This document shows, piece by piece, positions 25,201 through 37,475 of a stretch of 42,500 nt of DNA. This stretch comes from Chrysomallon squamiferum (Eukaryota > Mollusca > Gastropoda > Neomphalida > Peltospiridae): NCBI GenBank assembly GCA_012295275.1, contig CM022679.1, forward strand, positions 29,862,654-29,905,153, read 5' to 3'. Below the pieces are notes generated by a model. That model was not told the DNA's origin, made no database searches, and saw only the letters and a list, made by a program, of their open reading frames with translations. Positions within the stretch are counted from its first letter, which is position 1. Each line of letters starts with the position of its first letter. The position numbers were made by a program, and so were the translations under genes.

Positions 25201-28093
25201 TTTGACTTTCTAATATGAATGTACACAAGATGACAGTAATTACATTAATAATATATCCACTGCAGAAAATGTGATTATAATCTTTATCTGTTGATACTTA
25301 CATTCACAAACAGTTCCATTTCCTACATAGTCAGAGTTGCATGTGCATACAGAAGCATTTGGAGTATTTTTACATGTAGCATGTATGGAACACTTTGGCT
25401 TGTTTATTTCACAAAGGCCTGTAAATATTTTGAATAAATTCAGTATGTCCAAATTGAAATCCTTGTCAAATTATAAATTGATATTGTTTTATTTTTAAGA
25501 AATAAATATTCTGTTTAAATATTCTATTAAATAAAAAAAACATCTGTAATATGTCAAATCACTGTTTTGTGTGTATATCTTTCTTTTTTTATTATTAAAA
25601 TGATGACAACAATTTCATTAATTATTATGAAATATGATATTTTAAATTATACATTATAGTTTGATTTGAAGTCAATATATGAATTTACACCTTTACAGTC
25701 AGATCTTGATGTCTTGCCACTTCCATTTGTAAAATATCCTCCTGGACAAGACTCACATGAAAAGGAATTTGCAGCAGGTTGATATGTATCTTTAGGACAC
25801 AACTCACAGGAATTTTCAGTATGACTGAAATACTGACCTGCAGTGCATGGTGCTGAAAAAAAGATTGAAATTTAATTGAAATGAGATTAAATCAGTATTA
25901 TTAACCAAATATGCCCATACATTACAAAATAAAAACAACTAAATCCTATAAAAATAACACATCTGAATGATTCTGACTTTCTATTACCAATGTACACAAG
26001 ATGATAATATATCCATTGCATATTGCAGAAAATACTCTCAATAACTTTATATGAACCATAAAAATTTGGGGGGGCTTTTAAATGTTATAATAATAATTGT
26101 AAAATTGTCAAGACTATTTTAATCATTAAAAATATATATATATTGATAAATACTTACAAACAGAACATTCATTAACTGAAACAGCTTTTGTTCCTTGTGT
26201 GGTCAAGCCATTGCTACAGTTAACACACTTCCAGGTCTTGGAACTATCACGGTATGTACCAACTGGACAGTCCACACAACGGTCATTAACTTCATCGAGT
26301 TCCTGTCCAGATGGACAATTACCTTAAATTGTAAAAAGTTCAGATTTAATTTTTGTTACTGAAACCAAATTACTCCACAAAAATGATTACTTCTCAATGG
26401 CAGAACAAATTTCTTCTAAAACAATGACAACTCATTTCAAAACAATTTATAAAGAAATAACATCTTTAAATAATTTATAACTATAAACGGAATTTATTAA
26501 GACTGGATATTAAGTTAAAACATAAAAATTGTTGACAATTTGTTCTTAAATTTTATCAAGTTATGTAACCTGTAAATGCTATTGTAAAATGTTCTGTTGA
26601 AATTTCATCCCTAGACAAGATAAAGTTTGTTAGACACATAACATTAACTGTGATTCATGTCTGTTTGTTCTGTTTTTATTCTAAGTGGCAAGCAAGTAAA
26701 AAATTAACATCAATTCTCTTAGTAATTATTTTAAAATTTTCACAAAAACTGAACAAAAATGTCATAGTCCACAAAAGCATAATTTTTCCAGTAATTGTCA
26801 CACTTAATGTTTCAAACCTCTTTCTTTTACAGTGTTTATATTCAGATAAAAAAATTAAAAAATCCACAACATACGAAGACAACTTGCAGCTGATGTACTT
26901 CCTTTCTCTTTAGTTGTATAATTGTTTGAACAATGGATACAGGACTCCATCCATTTTTCATTCTGATAGCTCCCTCGATCACACTTTGTACACTGATTAG
27001 TAAAACGATTTCTGTAGTAACCAGGGGTTGTGCAGTTTGCTGTGAAATGTTAAAATATATTAAAATATTATAAGTGATATTTCTCTATATACTGCTTACT
27101 TGCTAAATACATTACATGTGATACTTATTTACAAAGTTTTGCTAGCAACGTGATATATATTAATAATTTTGTTTGAAATCTCTGAATTTAAATTTAATGA
27201 AAAGTTTCCATTTTCAGCTATCATTTCCAAAATTTCATTGTATGAAATGAACAGTTCTTATTACTGAAGAACAGTAGTAACTACCATAAAAGTAATAATT
27301 TTAGACAGAACATTCAGAAGATTGTACATAAAATGAAATTTTTTTTTTTTCAAAGATCATTTATAATAAAATGATTTGCTTATTACAAAATCTTACCTAT
27401 AGAACAGTCAGATTTACTTGTAGCTCCTGTCCCAACAGTAATAACCTCAACAGGACACAATGTACACATGTAATTCTCTTTGTTCTGGTTGTCCTGGTAA
27501 TAGCCACGTTGACAGGGAGTACAAGACTTGTTGACTATCTCCTCACCAGCTTTGCATTTAGCTGTAATGGAAAAATATGAATAAGTATCTAATATTAGTT
27601 ACTAAGCAGTTTAGTACATTATTAACAATAATAAATTTCACTGCATTATTTTTGTTGTATACAACTATAAAATCAGATGTATAATTACTTTAATTTTTAT
27701 TGCCTTTTTAAATTATAGAGTCAGTTCAAGTAAAAAAGTATTAAATAATATAAAAGCAGTACTGAGAAATTAACTTTCAAGAAATGTTCAAGCATTCTGA
27801 GTCATGTCATTTCTTAATTTTATTTCCTTGTCAATAAAAAAAATAATGTTTGAATTCAAAAACAAAAAATTAAAACAAAAATGTAAATAACCAGGACATT
27901 TATCTTGCCATTTGTCAGGCTGATAAAAACCATAATCACATTCCAAACAGTCATTATTATTTCGGAAATAACCATCAAACAGCCAACTATTTTTAATGTT
28001 TTTTAAAAAGATAAAAAAAAATGAGAAGAAATTAAATAAAATTCAATAGTGAGTAATTAATTACAATGTAACTGGTACAAAAATAAAAAATAA

Positions 28094-28146
<53 letters not shown>

Positions 28147-29968
28147 TTAAAATAAACATAAACATAAATAAACAAATATATAAATAAATAATTAAATTAT
28201 TTTTTCTTAACCCAGATTTTGAAAACTGAAATTCATCTAACATGGTGAAGCTAATCTAAGTTGTGGACCACCCTCATCTTCTTTTCCTGGTGGACAGGAC
28301 ACTGAAATATTTATTTTGCATTAACTGTCTGAAAGACATTAATGCTAACACTGCAGAACAAAATGAATTCCCTATTCCTTGTTGTTAAATTATTTGTTTT
28401 ATTTTATGATTATTACTATTAGAAAGAATACTGAATTAATGAAATTATTTATATACTTCAAGAAACAAAAAGTATAAGAAGTCCCCAAAAAGAAAAAGAA
28501 AAAAGAAATGTGACAAAAGTAGATGGACAGAAAAATAAATAAATAAAAATAGAAATATATTAGAAACATCCACCAAACCACCTGTTCAAAACAAAAAGAT
28601 GAAACAATATATATTAAAAAAAAAAGTAACTATTTTTTTTCTGCTTTTTTATTTTAACCCCATTTACAACACATAAAGTTAGTATGGAAAATTAAAAAAA
28701 AAATGAGAATAAATAAATAATAAAATAAAGAGAATCTATTTCAGAAAATAAACTTACATATACAGTTTGTTACACTAGTTGAGCCTTCGTTTAGAGTTGT
28801 TTTATCTCTGTCACACTGAGTACAGCTGTCACTCCATTTTGTGTCAGAGTAACTACCCTTGGGACAGATTTTGCATTTATCACTTTCAAGATAATAACCA
28901 GCAGTGCAATTTTCTGAAAATCACAGTAGATAAAAGTTACACTTGTTGTATATTCTAAGCCTTTTAGACACTCTTACCTTCACTGTATATATCAAACTAA
29001 TAAAGCAATTATAAATTGATGCTGATTAGCTTGGATGTTGAATAACTTTAAATAAACCAGTTCACCCATTTTTTTAATGTTACAAAGGTACAAAATGTAT
29101 ATACAAATTTGTCCCAGGAACCAGCACTCACCAACAGTACATTGTGATTCTGATGTGGCCCCTTTCCCTGCAGTAATATAGGATGAGTTTGAACAAACTG
29201 TACACATGGAGAACACATCAACATCATTGTCTTTGAAATAACCTTGATCACAAATTTCACACGAACCAGTATCTGGATTTTTTTCATAACCAGGATCACA
29301 ATAAGCTGGAAATGAATATGGCAAATCAATTATTATAACAAATTAAAATTTTTGATCATTAGCAATAATTGTAAGAAAATAAAAAAATGTAAAAAGTGTT
29401 TTAATGAACGTTTTTTTCCAGTTATATCAGTTAAATATTGAATAATTATAATTTTAATGTTGATGAATAAAATTTTGAAGATATTTGGTTGTTATATTTA
29501 GTTAAAATATCTGGAAACATATTATTATAAATATACTGAATAAATTTAAAGAAAGAAAAAATCTTCCATCCATGAAAACCTCCCAAAACAAAATATAAAA
29601 ATTCTTTACAGAATAAAATTATTTTTCCATTGCTAAAGTAACTAATATGAATATAAATGTTTATCTGGATAATTTGTATCTTCACACCAGTTGATGATAT
29701 AGCAATATATGAAAGACTCATTTAGACCATTACACAACACATTTTCAGTGCTACTGACACTGTGCCAATGATTTATTCTATAATACAAGGTTAAATGTTT
29801 ACCTACCCAAACAATCTGCTTCCAGCTTTGAACCTTCTTGTTTGGTGGAATGTTTGTTTGAACAATTCAAACATTGTTTCTGATAAGGCTTTGGTTGATA
29901 TTGGCCACGTGGACAAATGTCACAACCACTGTTATCAGACTTGATCTTGTAACCAGCAATGCAGTTTC
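22044..29968 (-). CDS. Type I receptor with cysteine-rich modules, EGF module and ITAM-like tail; 5' end not seen
   Basis: Minus-strand gene assembled from exons 29807-29968, 29132-29305, 28758-28913, (broken 27889-28301), 27397-27561, 26875-27039, 26158-26322, 25691-25852, 25302-25418, 24121-24258, 22780-22804, 22577-22614 and 22044-22252. Ectodomain exons are all phase 1-1 and encode one module each. Seven intact modules have six cysteines (C-x10-15-C-x2-C-x13-15-C-x2-C-x16-C), resembling TNFR or GCC2/GCC3 ephrin-receptor-like repeats. An EGF module, a membrane span and about 95 cytoplasmic residues follow. The tail holds ETYTHL, YDYLDLYEV, YDSL, PYATL and YEIV. Known: ITAM-type tails are phosphorylated by Src-family kinases and recruit Syk-type SH2 proteins, as in Draper/MEGF10. 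Inference: a surface recognition or phagocytic receptor. No start codon or signal peptide was found up to 30.4 kb. Confidence 0.78.
22577..22614 (-). CDS. Receptor, juxtamembrane micro-exon 2
   Basis: 38 bases between ttgtag and gtatgt. Encodes HLDNRRREEVSS in phase with its neighbours. A nearer AG (atctag) would create a stop, which decides the acceptor. Confidence 0.65.
22780..22804 (-). CDS. Receptor, juxtamembrane micro-exon 1
   Basis: 25 bases between tttttcag and gtaagt. Encodes DKKQDETY. Joined to the next exon it completes ETYTHL, another YxxL. Confidence 0.65.
22815..24120. other. Receptor intron with degenerate ACAGACACAAATAT repeats
   Basis: Between about 23365 and 23690 the motif acagacacaaatata and variants recur every 30-45 bases. 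The rest is AT-rich with no supported exon. Confidence 0.6.
24121..24258 (-). CDS. Receptor, transmembrane exon
   Basis: 138 bases, phase 1-1. After a short polar stretch (IKSDALPEK) comes a hydrophobic run (IIYIIIGSVSGIVV, FVFIVIILLL) ending in RRQ, a stop-transfer signal placing the C-terminus in the cytoplasm. Confidence 0.85.
24259..25301. other. Receptor intron
   Basis: AT-rich; no exon or repeat supported. Confidence 0.6.
25302..25418 (-). CDS. Receptor, EGF-like exon
   Basis: Acceptor tatttacag, donor gtaagt, 117 bases, phase 1-1. Encodes LCEINKPKC, HATCKNTPNASVCTC and DYVGNGTVC: six cysteines in the EGF pattern with the Y-x-G-[ND]-G-x-x-C end. Confidence 0.88.
25691..25852 (-). CDS. 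Receptor, cysteine-rich module 7
   Basis: 162 bases, phase 1-1, acceptor after a T run, donor gtgtaa. Contains PCTAGQYF, CELCPKDTYQP, CESCPGGYFTNGSG and SDCK. Confidence 0.85.
26158..26322 (-). CDS. Receptor, cysteine-rich module 6
   Basis: 165 bases, acceptor tttaag, donor gtaagt. Contains NCPSGQELDE, CVDCPVGTYRD, CVNCSNGLTTQGT and ECSV. Confidence 0.85.
26323..26874. other. Receptor intron
   Basis: Open plus-strand stretch at 26650-26913 overlaps the next exon in antisense and looks accidental. Nothing else seen. Confidence 0.55.
26875..27039 (-). CDS. Receptor, cysteine-rich module 5
   Basis: 165 bases, acceptor tttcacag, donor gtatgt. Contains NCTTPGYYRN, CTKCDRGSYQN, CIHCSNNYTTKEKGS and SCL. 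Confidence 0.85.
27040..27396. other. Receptor intron
   Basis: AT-rich; nothing recognised. Confidence 0.6.
27397..27561 (-). CDS. Receptor, cysteine-rich module 4
   Basis: 165 bases, acceptor ccattacag, donor gtaaga. Contains KCKAGEEIV, CTPCQRGYYQD, MCTLCPVEV and SDCSI. Confidence 0.85.
27562..27888. other. Receptor intron
   Basis: AT-rich; nothing recognised. Confidence 0.6.
27889..28301 (-). pseudogene. Broken cysteine-rich module exon of the receptor
   Basis: The right end has a normal acceptor (atatttcag, 28302) and a module start (SCPPGKEDEGG), then runs into a stop. After about 250 bases with an AAT microsatellite (28096-28142), the left part resumes the middle of a module (DGYFRNNNDCLECDYGFYQP, then KWQDKCP), which ends without the last two cysteines or a usable donor. 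Because flanking exons are all phase 1, skipping it leaves the frame intact. Confidence 0.6.
28302..28757. other. Receptor intron
   Basis: AT-rich with A runs; nothing recognised. Confidence 0.6.
28758..28913 (-). CDS. Receptor, cysteine-rich module 3
   Basis: 156 bases, acceptor gattttcag, donor gtaagt. Contains NCTAGYYLE, CKICPKGSYSD, CTQCDRDKTT and TNCI. Confidence 0.85.
29132..29305 (-). CDS. Receptor, cysteine-rich module 2
   Basis: 174 bases, acceptor atttccag, donor gtgagt. Contains YCDPGYEKN, CEICDQGYFKD, CTVCSNSSYITAGKG and QCTV. Confidence 0.85.
29306..29806. other. Receptor intron
   Basis: AT-rich; nothing recognised. Confidence 0.6.
29807..29968 (-). CDS. Receptor, cysteine-rich module 1 (first seen)
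   Basis: 162 bases, acceptor ttctgttgcag, donor gtaggt. Contains NCIAGYKIK, CDICPRGQYQP, CLNCSNKHSTKQEGS and DCL. It enters in phase 1, so at least one more upstream exon is required. Confidence 0.85.
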
Positions 29969-30400
29969 CTGCAACAGAAATACTCAAGTGATGAAGTAAT
30001 TCATAATGAACTGGTTTAGACAACAATCATTTAATGTCTGACTAATGTAACACAAGTATTTATTTTGTGATCACAATAAAGCTAACTTAAATTATTTATT
30101 AATTATTTGCTTGTCATGGTAAATACTGTATTAATATTGAAAGATTTTTAAATGAACATTGGAGAATATTTGTAAATTAATGGACAATCATTAATAATAA
30201 TATCAGTAACCTTATTTTACTGTTGTAATAATATATGATCGTTATAGATAAGTAATGTTAGCAGGTAAACTGCTGAAATCCAGGAATGAGAATTAATTTA
30301 ATTCAATCATTACAACAAATTAATGATAATCAAGGAAACAAAATGTATTGTTTTAAAATTAGTCAGTGACTCTCAAACTGGTTTCAGTCTTCTTTGGTCT
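29969..30400. other. Stretch upstream of the first receptor module
   Basis: AT-rich; no signal-peptide exon, promoter or further module recognised. Confidence 0.55.
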
Positions 30401-30690
30401 ATTGAAATAACCAGCTTTCAGGTACAAAACTTGGCTCTTTAACAATTTGGCCATCCTTACTTCATTGTTAATATATTATTATTATTATTATTATGATTAT
30501 TATAAAGATAATATAAAGACAAAAGAATTTAGAGATAAATTTTGTAATTGTATGTTTGAGTCTCTCTATTTGTTTTCTGGCTCTCCACTTGTATTTTTTT
30601 TTTTTTTCAGACTTGAACACGATCATAGAGACTTTTTTTCTAAAGAAATATACTTGTTACTTCTAAATGATGTAAAAATGAAAAAAGCTG
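30400..30690. repeat. Inverted fragment of block E at the receptor boundary
   Basis: Reverse complement, with deletions, of about 15560-16035: aggtacaaaacttggctctt (30421), then a TTA run, then text matching the inverse of 15660-15710 and 15540-15590. It abuts the direct-orientation block at 30697. Confidence 0.7.
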
Positions 30691-31020
30691 ATCATTTCAA
30701 CAGTCCAAAGAAGAGTGAAACCAGTATGAGAGTCACTGACGCAGTCACCAAGGTGCCGTCTCATGAAATAATAATAATAATAATAATAAGAAGAAGAAGA
30801 AGAAGAAGAAGAAGAACAACAACAACAACAAGAGTAACAACAACAACAAAATTAATAATAATAATAACAACAAGAACAACAACAACAATAATAATAACAA
30901 GAAGAAGAAGAAGACGACGAAAACGAGGAATATCGTATCAACATCAACAACAACAGCAAGTGAGAAAAGGTTGTCATTTTCCAATAATTGTATTAGGTTT
31001 GCAAAAGCGTCATTCGTAAA
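30691..31020. repeat. Conserved block and compound AAT/AAG/AAC microsatellite, unit IV
   Basis: 30697-30769 matches 6587-6657; then compound trinucleotides run to about 30955. On the minus strand the end (30960-31015) encodes FTNDAFANLIQLLENDN, discussed under findings. Confidence 0.8.
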
Positions 31021-31156
31021 CTGGCGAATAATAATTTGTGATATTCTGTGGTCAGACAATATTTATTATCTTTTACTTACACAAATAAAACACTGTAAAG
31101 AGCAAAAAGTCTAAACTGTAAAATCATGTTATGATGATGTAATATTCAACAACCAC

Positions 31157-31195
<39 letters not shown>
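31157..31195. repeat. CA microsatellite
   Basis: CA repeats downstream of secreted-protein gene copy 3; counterparts at 16436-16480 and, decayed, 38075-38130. Confidence 0.9.
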
Positions 31196-31197
<2 letters not shown>

Positions 31198-31228
31198 AGA
31201 CACAGCAAGAACACAATCTATGTTTATA

Positions 31229-31885
31229 CTATGTTTTCAAGATGTATAAATAATTATTACCACAAACAGTGGAGAGCTGTTTCTTAATAGCGGTTAAAAT
31301 GGCGTTTCCAGAACAGCCAGCGCTGTCAGTACAGTCAACATATGCTGTAAATAACCTAGGATTAAATATATATATAGATATAAGAATACAACAGTATTAT
31401 CTTGAGTTTTAATAAATAAATAATAAAGTTTTAAATTTTCGTTTTAAAAATGCCTCCACTCACTGACACTGTTTGCTGAGATCCCAGCCTGCAGCAAAAA
31501 TATCACTTTGATATTTCGATGTACATGTGTCACATTCACCATTCACCATAACAGCGACACCTAGTGAGAGAAAAATAATGTTTCTTTTAGTAAACTCTGT
31601 AACCTCGCTTGCTAATGTTTTGCAATCACCATTTCTCATATTCTCACTTTCTTTCTTTCTTTATCTTTCTCTCTCAGTCTCTTTTCTGTCGTTTTCTCTT
31701 TCATTCTGTCTATCAGTATATCTTGTGACTCTACTTATGTATGTCTGTTAACGAATGTATTTATTTATATATCTCTGTCTATCTGACTGTCTATCTCTGG
31801 ATTGATTTATCGATTTCTATCTACCAACTTTTCTCTCATCCATGTTCTATCACCCTCTCTACGTAATTAGTCGGATTTACCCAAA

Positions 31886-31967
<82 letters not shown>

Positions 31968-32072
31968 ATAATAATAATAATAATAATAATAATGAAAAAC
32001 ATCATAAACACAATAAATTAATCTCTTACACTTACCAAACAAAAAGACTAATACCAACATTACAGGCTTCAT
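31229..32072 (-). CDS. Small secreted cysteine-rich protein, copy 3 (three exons, shortened exon 2)
   Basis: Exons: 32036-32072, 31464-31560 and 31229-31355 (TAG at 31229; possible donor gtaata would end exon 3 at 31261). Exon 1 encodes MKPVMLVLVFLF. Exon 2 is 97 bases against 112 in the other copies, an in-frame loss of five codons. The first two cysteines are therefore only three positions apart (CDTC) instead of eight. The other cysteines are kept (SKQC, VDC, AGC, STVC). Splice sites are canonical. Exon 3 is four codons shorter than in copies 1 and 2, as in copy 4. Probably still coding; function unknown. Confidence 0.65.
31886..31993. repeat. TAC then AAT microsatellite in intron 1 of copy 3
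   Basis: TAC repeats to about 31965, then AAT repeats. Confidence 0.95.
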
Positions 32073-32139
32073 GTTAGCAGCTAAATGATCACCAGCATAC
32101 AAAAATGAACCAAGTCAGTCAGTCGGTCAGAAATTAATG

Positions 32140-33230
32140 TGCTGCAGAGAAGCTAGGTGAGAAAGTATTTTAATGTGGCCGTCAAGAGACGAAGTAAAGG
32201 GTAGAGCTAAGGTAAACACATTTTCTTTTTTTTTAGCTCACTCTCGCTTTCTTTATTATTTTTTTTTTTAAACTTTTTAAACTTAATTACAGACATCACT
32301 TTTGTGTCGGGTTTGAATGACAGGATTCCCTTTTTGTAACGCTCAATTTTAATAGTGGTTATAAAATAATAATTCCTTCCCAACGAAATATTTCTAATCA
32401 GATCACGTTCAGTATTGGCAAGATCTGTTTCTTAGGAAGGTTAAACAGATAAAAAGTAGAGCGCACCCTCGTTTTTTTTCTTTCGATTGCCTACGCATGA
32501 ATATGTGTATATATTATGTATGTGTGTGTTAATGCATGTATTATGTAAATAAGTATGTATGCATGTGTACAATTATGTAGTACTTACGTACGTATAAATG
32601 AATATATATATGCATGCATGTATAGTTGTGTGCGCGCTTGTTTGTGTGTATGAGGGTAAGATATGTTTATTCTGTCTGTTGTTGTAGTTGACAATAGATA
32701 AACCGACTGACAGACAGACGATGTATCTAAACACATAAGTAAGTATAAATAAAGACAAGTGAATGATTTATCAGTTTTATTGTATTTAACATCACAGTTA
32801 TCATCTCTCGTGATTATCTCCTGTTCATTTACACAGAAAATCGTTTATCATCACTTTGTGTTAAATAATTAATTTTCTAAAAAGAACGCTATGTATTCAA
32901 ATATCACAGGTATTTGTATAATTTGTATAATAGGGTTATATGTAGACACGAATTGTGTACAGATCAGTGTTCCGTATAGCCTGAGTATTTTCTTGGGTAT
33001 GAAACAGCTCTAACGGGATTTTGTTTATATATCGCTTGTTCTTTGTCTGATGTACTCGGGCTATGAGCAAAATCACAATCAAAGTTTTAGTTTAACTATC
33101 ATACAGCAGTTTTTGGTAATAACAGCTCAACAGTATTTTCAGATTTGTATCATTCATTGAGGAATTTCTGTATCGTATTTCACTTCACTTGCTAGACATT
33201 CTATGAAACAACAATACAACATTCCTTCAT
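32140..33230. repeat. Block G, copy 3
   Basis: Shortened version of 7746-9556, very close to 39180-40215. No gene seen. Confidence 0.8.
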
Positions 33231-33343
33231 TCTAATTATGTTATATTGGTTTAAATTTAAACGAGAAACATTCAAGTTATTCACAATATTTAACATTATT
33301 TTAAACTAGAAACTTTTTATTTTAATTTTATTTTTAATTATTA

Positions 33344-33412
<69 letters not shown>

Positions 33413-33767
33413 TTTTTGTCTTACATCAAACAATTCAAAATCTTGAAATTAAAGGAATTTAAATTAAAATTAATAAAAGAAAAACAAAAGAAAGAAAGAA
33501 TTATATTGCATTATAGGACAACAACGTAATTAATTTTTATTTAATTGTTTCACTGAGGTAAACTGGAAACAAAGAAAAACATTTAAATTATGTCTCTTTG
33601 TCTTATCCTAAATTAGAGAAAAAACAACAATATATATACTGTCCTATACAGTCTAAAAGTTACAAACAAAATAAAAATTCAGAAGTAGTATTAATGTATA
33701 GAAAGTGTATGGCTATAAAACAAACAGGATAAACGAATAACATACTGCTGCTGCTACTGCTACTACG

Positions 33768-33829
<62 letters not shown>

Positions 33830-33940
33830 AAACAACAGTAATAAACAAATAAATAAAAACAGAAACCACAAAATATCCGAATATAAAGAATGAAATTTAC
33901 AAATCAAAAGTGTATATTAATTACAAATTTATTTTTCAGC
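33230..33940. repeat. Array remnant, TTA and CTG/CTA microsatellites
   Basis: One or two decayed 45-bp units (33230-33300), TTA repeats (33345-33410) and TAC-type repeats (33744-33829). The SOCS-box fragment seen in units I-III is absent here. Confidence 0.75.
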
Positions 33941-34660
33941 TTCCACAACCTAAATTAGTAATTAATATGGATCAATTAAATGATGTACCTTAACATATAT
34001 TTCAGTACGTTATTGTTGATGTTTATCTTTTTATCTCTGTTTCCTCTTTTTTCCAGATGGAGAAAATGAATACTGAATATTGAAGACAAAACATGTACCT
34101 AAGGAATTACGAAATAATCGTTCGTCAATGTTACATATTTTCACCTAGATTCCAGTTTCTCGTCTCTGCGTTCTACTTACATTTTAAAAACACGCTGACT
34201 TCCTCAAAGAAAAAAGTCTTGAACTTCTTCAGAGGTATTCTGAAACAGACAGTCGCATGAAAGAGAAAACGAATGTCGTCTACAGTTTCATCATCCACAA
34301 CGTTTTTGTTGAGTCTGTGAAACTTGACGAAAGTAAACTGAACAAATTTCGCAAGAAGCAGCTTCTTTGTGGAGAATGTAAACATTAAATATCAACATTC
34401 CTGGTAATCATTTTAGAACGTGCATGATCCATGGGAGGTAACTACAATTTTGAACATGTCGACAGAGTTATTTCCCGTGAAATCAACGAAATTGAGACGG
34501 ACTTGATATTTTCTTTTCATTTTTAATTTAATAATCTTTGTTAACATTTCCAAAGCTACTACAATATTAAGTACTACAAAAATTAAAGAAAGCAAAATAA
34601 AAACAACAACAAACAAACAGTAGATAGAAGGCACAACAGAAATAGACTAAACAACAAGAA
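33940..34660. repeat. Block B, copy 2
   Basis: Direct copy of 2490-3230. Its candidate exon (34181-34385, minus; NKNVVDDETVDDIRFLFHA) is open over a longer stretch than in copy 1 but has a one-base deletion just before the donor. Confidence 0.8.
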
Positions 34661-34689
34661 GAAAATAAGAATAAAATAAAATAAGAAAA

Positions 34690-36060
34690 GATGATGTCCC
34701 ATTTTTACGTTATCAGCTGAATATAGATGTTGCAGCTGAGGTAGAAATAACCTTTAGATGACGTAAATATTTGTACATGTGTACAAAGTAACCGATTCGC
34801 TATTTGAAACAGTAATATTGAAAGAAAGAAAAAATAATAAATAAAATAAAGCAATAATAATAATAGGAAGAAAAAGCTAGCTAGATATTTAAATAATTCA
34901 AAAATAAATAAATAAATAGCATTATAAAATAATAATAATAAAATAAAAATAAAAAGGTAAATATGTGTGTATATGTGTATGTTATACTTACCTGTGTATA
35001 TGTATATAACTTAAAATGTCAGTTTTTTCCTGGACAAGTTAGATTTGTCAGGTTTTGTTCAGTTGTAATTTGCTCTTTGACCTCAGCGGGATTAAAGCTA
35101 ATTTCTGAAAACAGTAACCAGTTATTTCTTTTATCCTGCAATCCAAAGTAATACAAAATCTGAATGAAATTAACTGTTTGATTTCTCAGCTTACAACTCT
35201 CAACAGTAAAAAATTACAGATTTTGTTGTTGCCTACAAACATGTACATCAAATCAAAACAGTTTTTAAGTAACAACAATTTATTTATTGTTTAAATGAAA
35301 ACGGTCTTTTAAGGTCTAAACCAGTAATTAAAACACTAAGGAAACAACTTGGAACAATAACATATATGAACTTACGTATGTATATATGTGGCAACTAATT
35401 TAACGAAGTTAAAATAGTTTCATATCGGAAAATTATATTTTGGGTCAAGTGAATAAAAATACAGAAATTAATCAAGTCATAATATCATGATTTATATTGA
35501 TTGTAGAATAAATACCTTCATAATTTTCATTTATTTATTGCTAGTTAAATTATTATTATTAATTTATATTACCTGTATTTTATTTCACTTTTGAACAATG
35601 AACATAAATTTTCTACGAAATTCAATAAATAGGGCGTTTTTTAATAAACGAAATAAAGTTTAGATCCTTTTCAATTCAGTTGTTGAAAAACAAGTTCGAT
35701 ATTAACGTAATGCATTAATAATAGTTTAAACGAGTTTAACATGCAGGGCGTTTTTCAGGTTACAAGGCGAAGAAATAAAGTTTAGATTCTTTAGCTGCTT
35801 AATTCAGTTGTTGTAGAGCCTTATTCTCGATATCCACTTACGAAACATTAACGATTTATAAAATTTAACCTAACATTTTATAAGGTTTTTTATCGTAATT
35901 TTGTTTAGTTTGGTTTATGTCTCGATGAATTACTTATTGCATTCAGTTTACATATGTGTAATTTAATACTTATCTGCTTTTTGTTTTTCTATGATTTATG
36001 TTATAAAAACTAAATAAACTGCATGCCAGTTGTTAATAACGCAACATTTTGTATAACTCA
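34690..36060. repeat. Blocks C and D, copy 3
   Basis: 34690-35155 matches 3487-4190; 35165-36060 matches 4200-5130. No gene seen. Confidence 0.8.
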
Positions 36061-36710
36061 AGTCTCCTTATAAAAAGTTCGATTGCCGTTCTAATTAATT
36101 TAATATTTGTATTTCATACCAGTCCAATTTATGACTTGTGTTCGTTATGTGTACCGGGTTTTCTTTTCGATGAATTTAAAGTATTATTCATTATATTTAT
36201 AAAAATTGTGTAGATAAGGCCAGATGGATGTGTTTGTACAGACAGACAGAGAGGAAAAAAGAAAGAATATATACAGATATATATATATATTTTTAGTTTT
36301 TTCTCTTATTTTTCTTATACAACGAACTGATGCAATCATTTTTTGTTTTCACGTGCTTTTATTGAAACTTAATGCAGCTTTAAAAATAAATAACTAATAC
36401 AAATTTTTTATTTTTATTAATGAGATATAAAAATGACATTTTATATGATTCTTGCTATAAATGTCTTGTCTCACAAGACAAAACTTTAATCATCACATAT
36501 TCTATTAACTTGTCGTGATTACTTTAATTAAGAGATTATTATCATTAATTAGAAAAACGGTGTCTTTTTACTTTTCGTTGATTCTAACAAAAACGTTCAT
36601 ATTTTACATCATTTAGAAGTAACCAATATATTTCTTTAGGAAACAAGTCGATGATCATGTACTGCTCTGAAAATAAAGGAAAATAATGCATTATTAATTA
36701 TTACATTCTT

Positions 36711-36713
<3 letters not shown>
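36061..36713. repeat. Block E, copy 3, first part
   Basis: Rearranged copy of 5470-6237. No gene seen. Confidence 0.7.
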
Positions 36714-37299
<586 letters not shown>

Positions 37300-37368
37300 A
37301 TTTAAAATATGAAGATATAGGAGTAGTTTCTTCTGTTTTTCTGTATCGTTAAGTACATAATAATAATA

Positions 37369-37385
37369 TTAATTTAATAATAATC

Positions 37386-37475
<90 letters not shown>

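Noticed and set aside
26650-26913. Plus-strand 87-codon frame
   Set aside because: Mostly intronic and partly antisense to a receptor exon; no recognisable domain.
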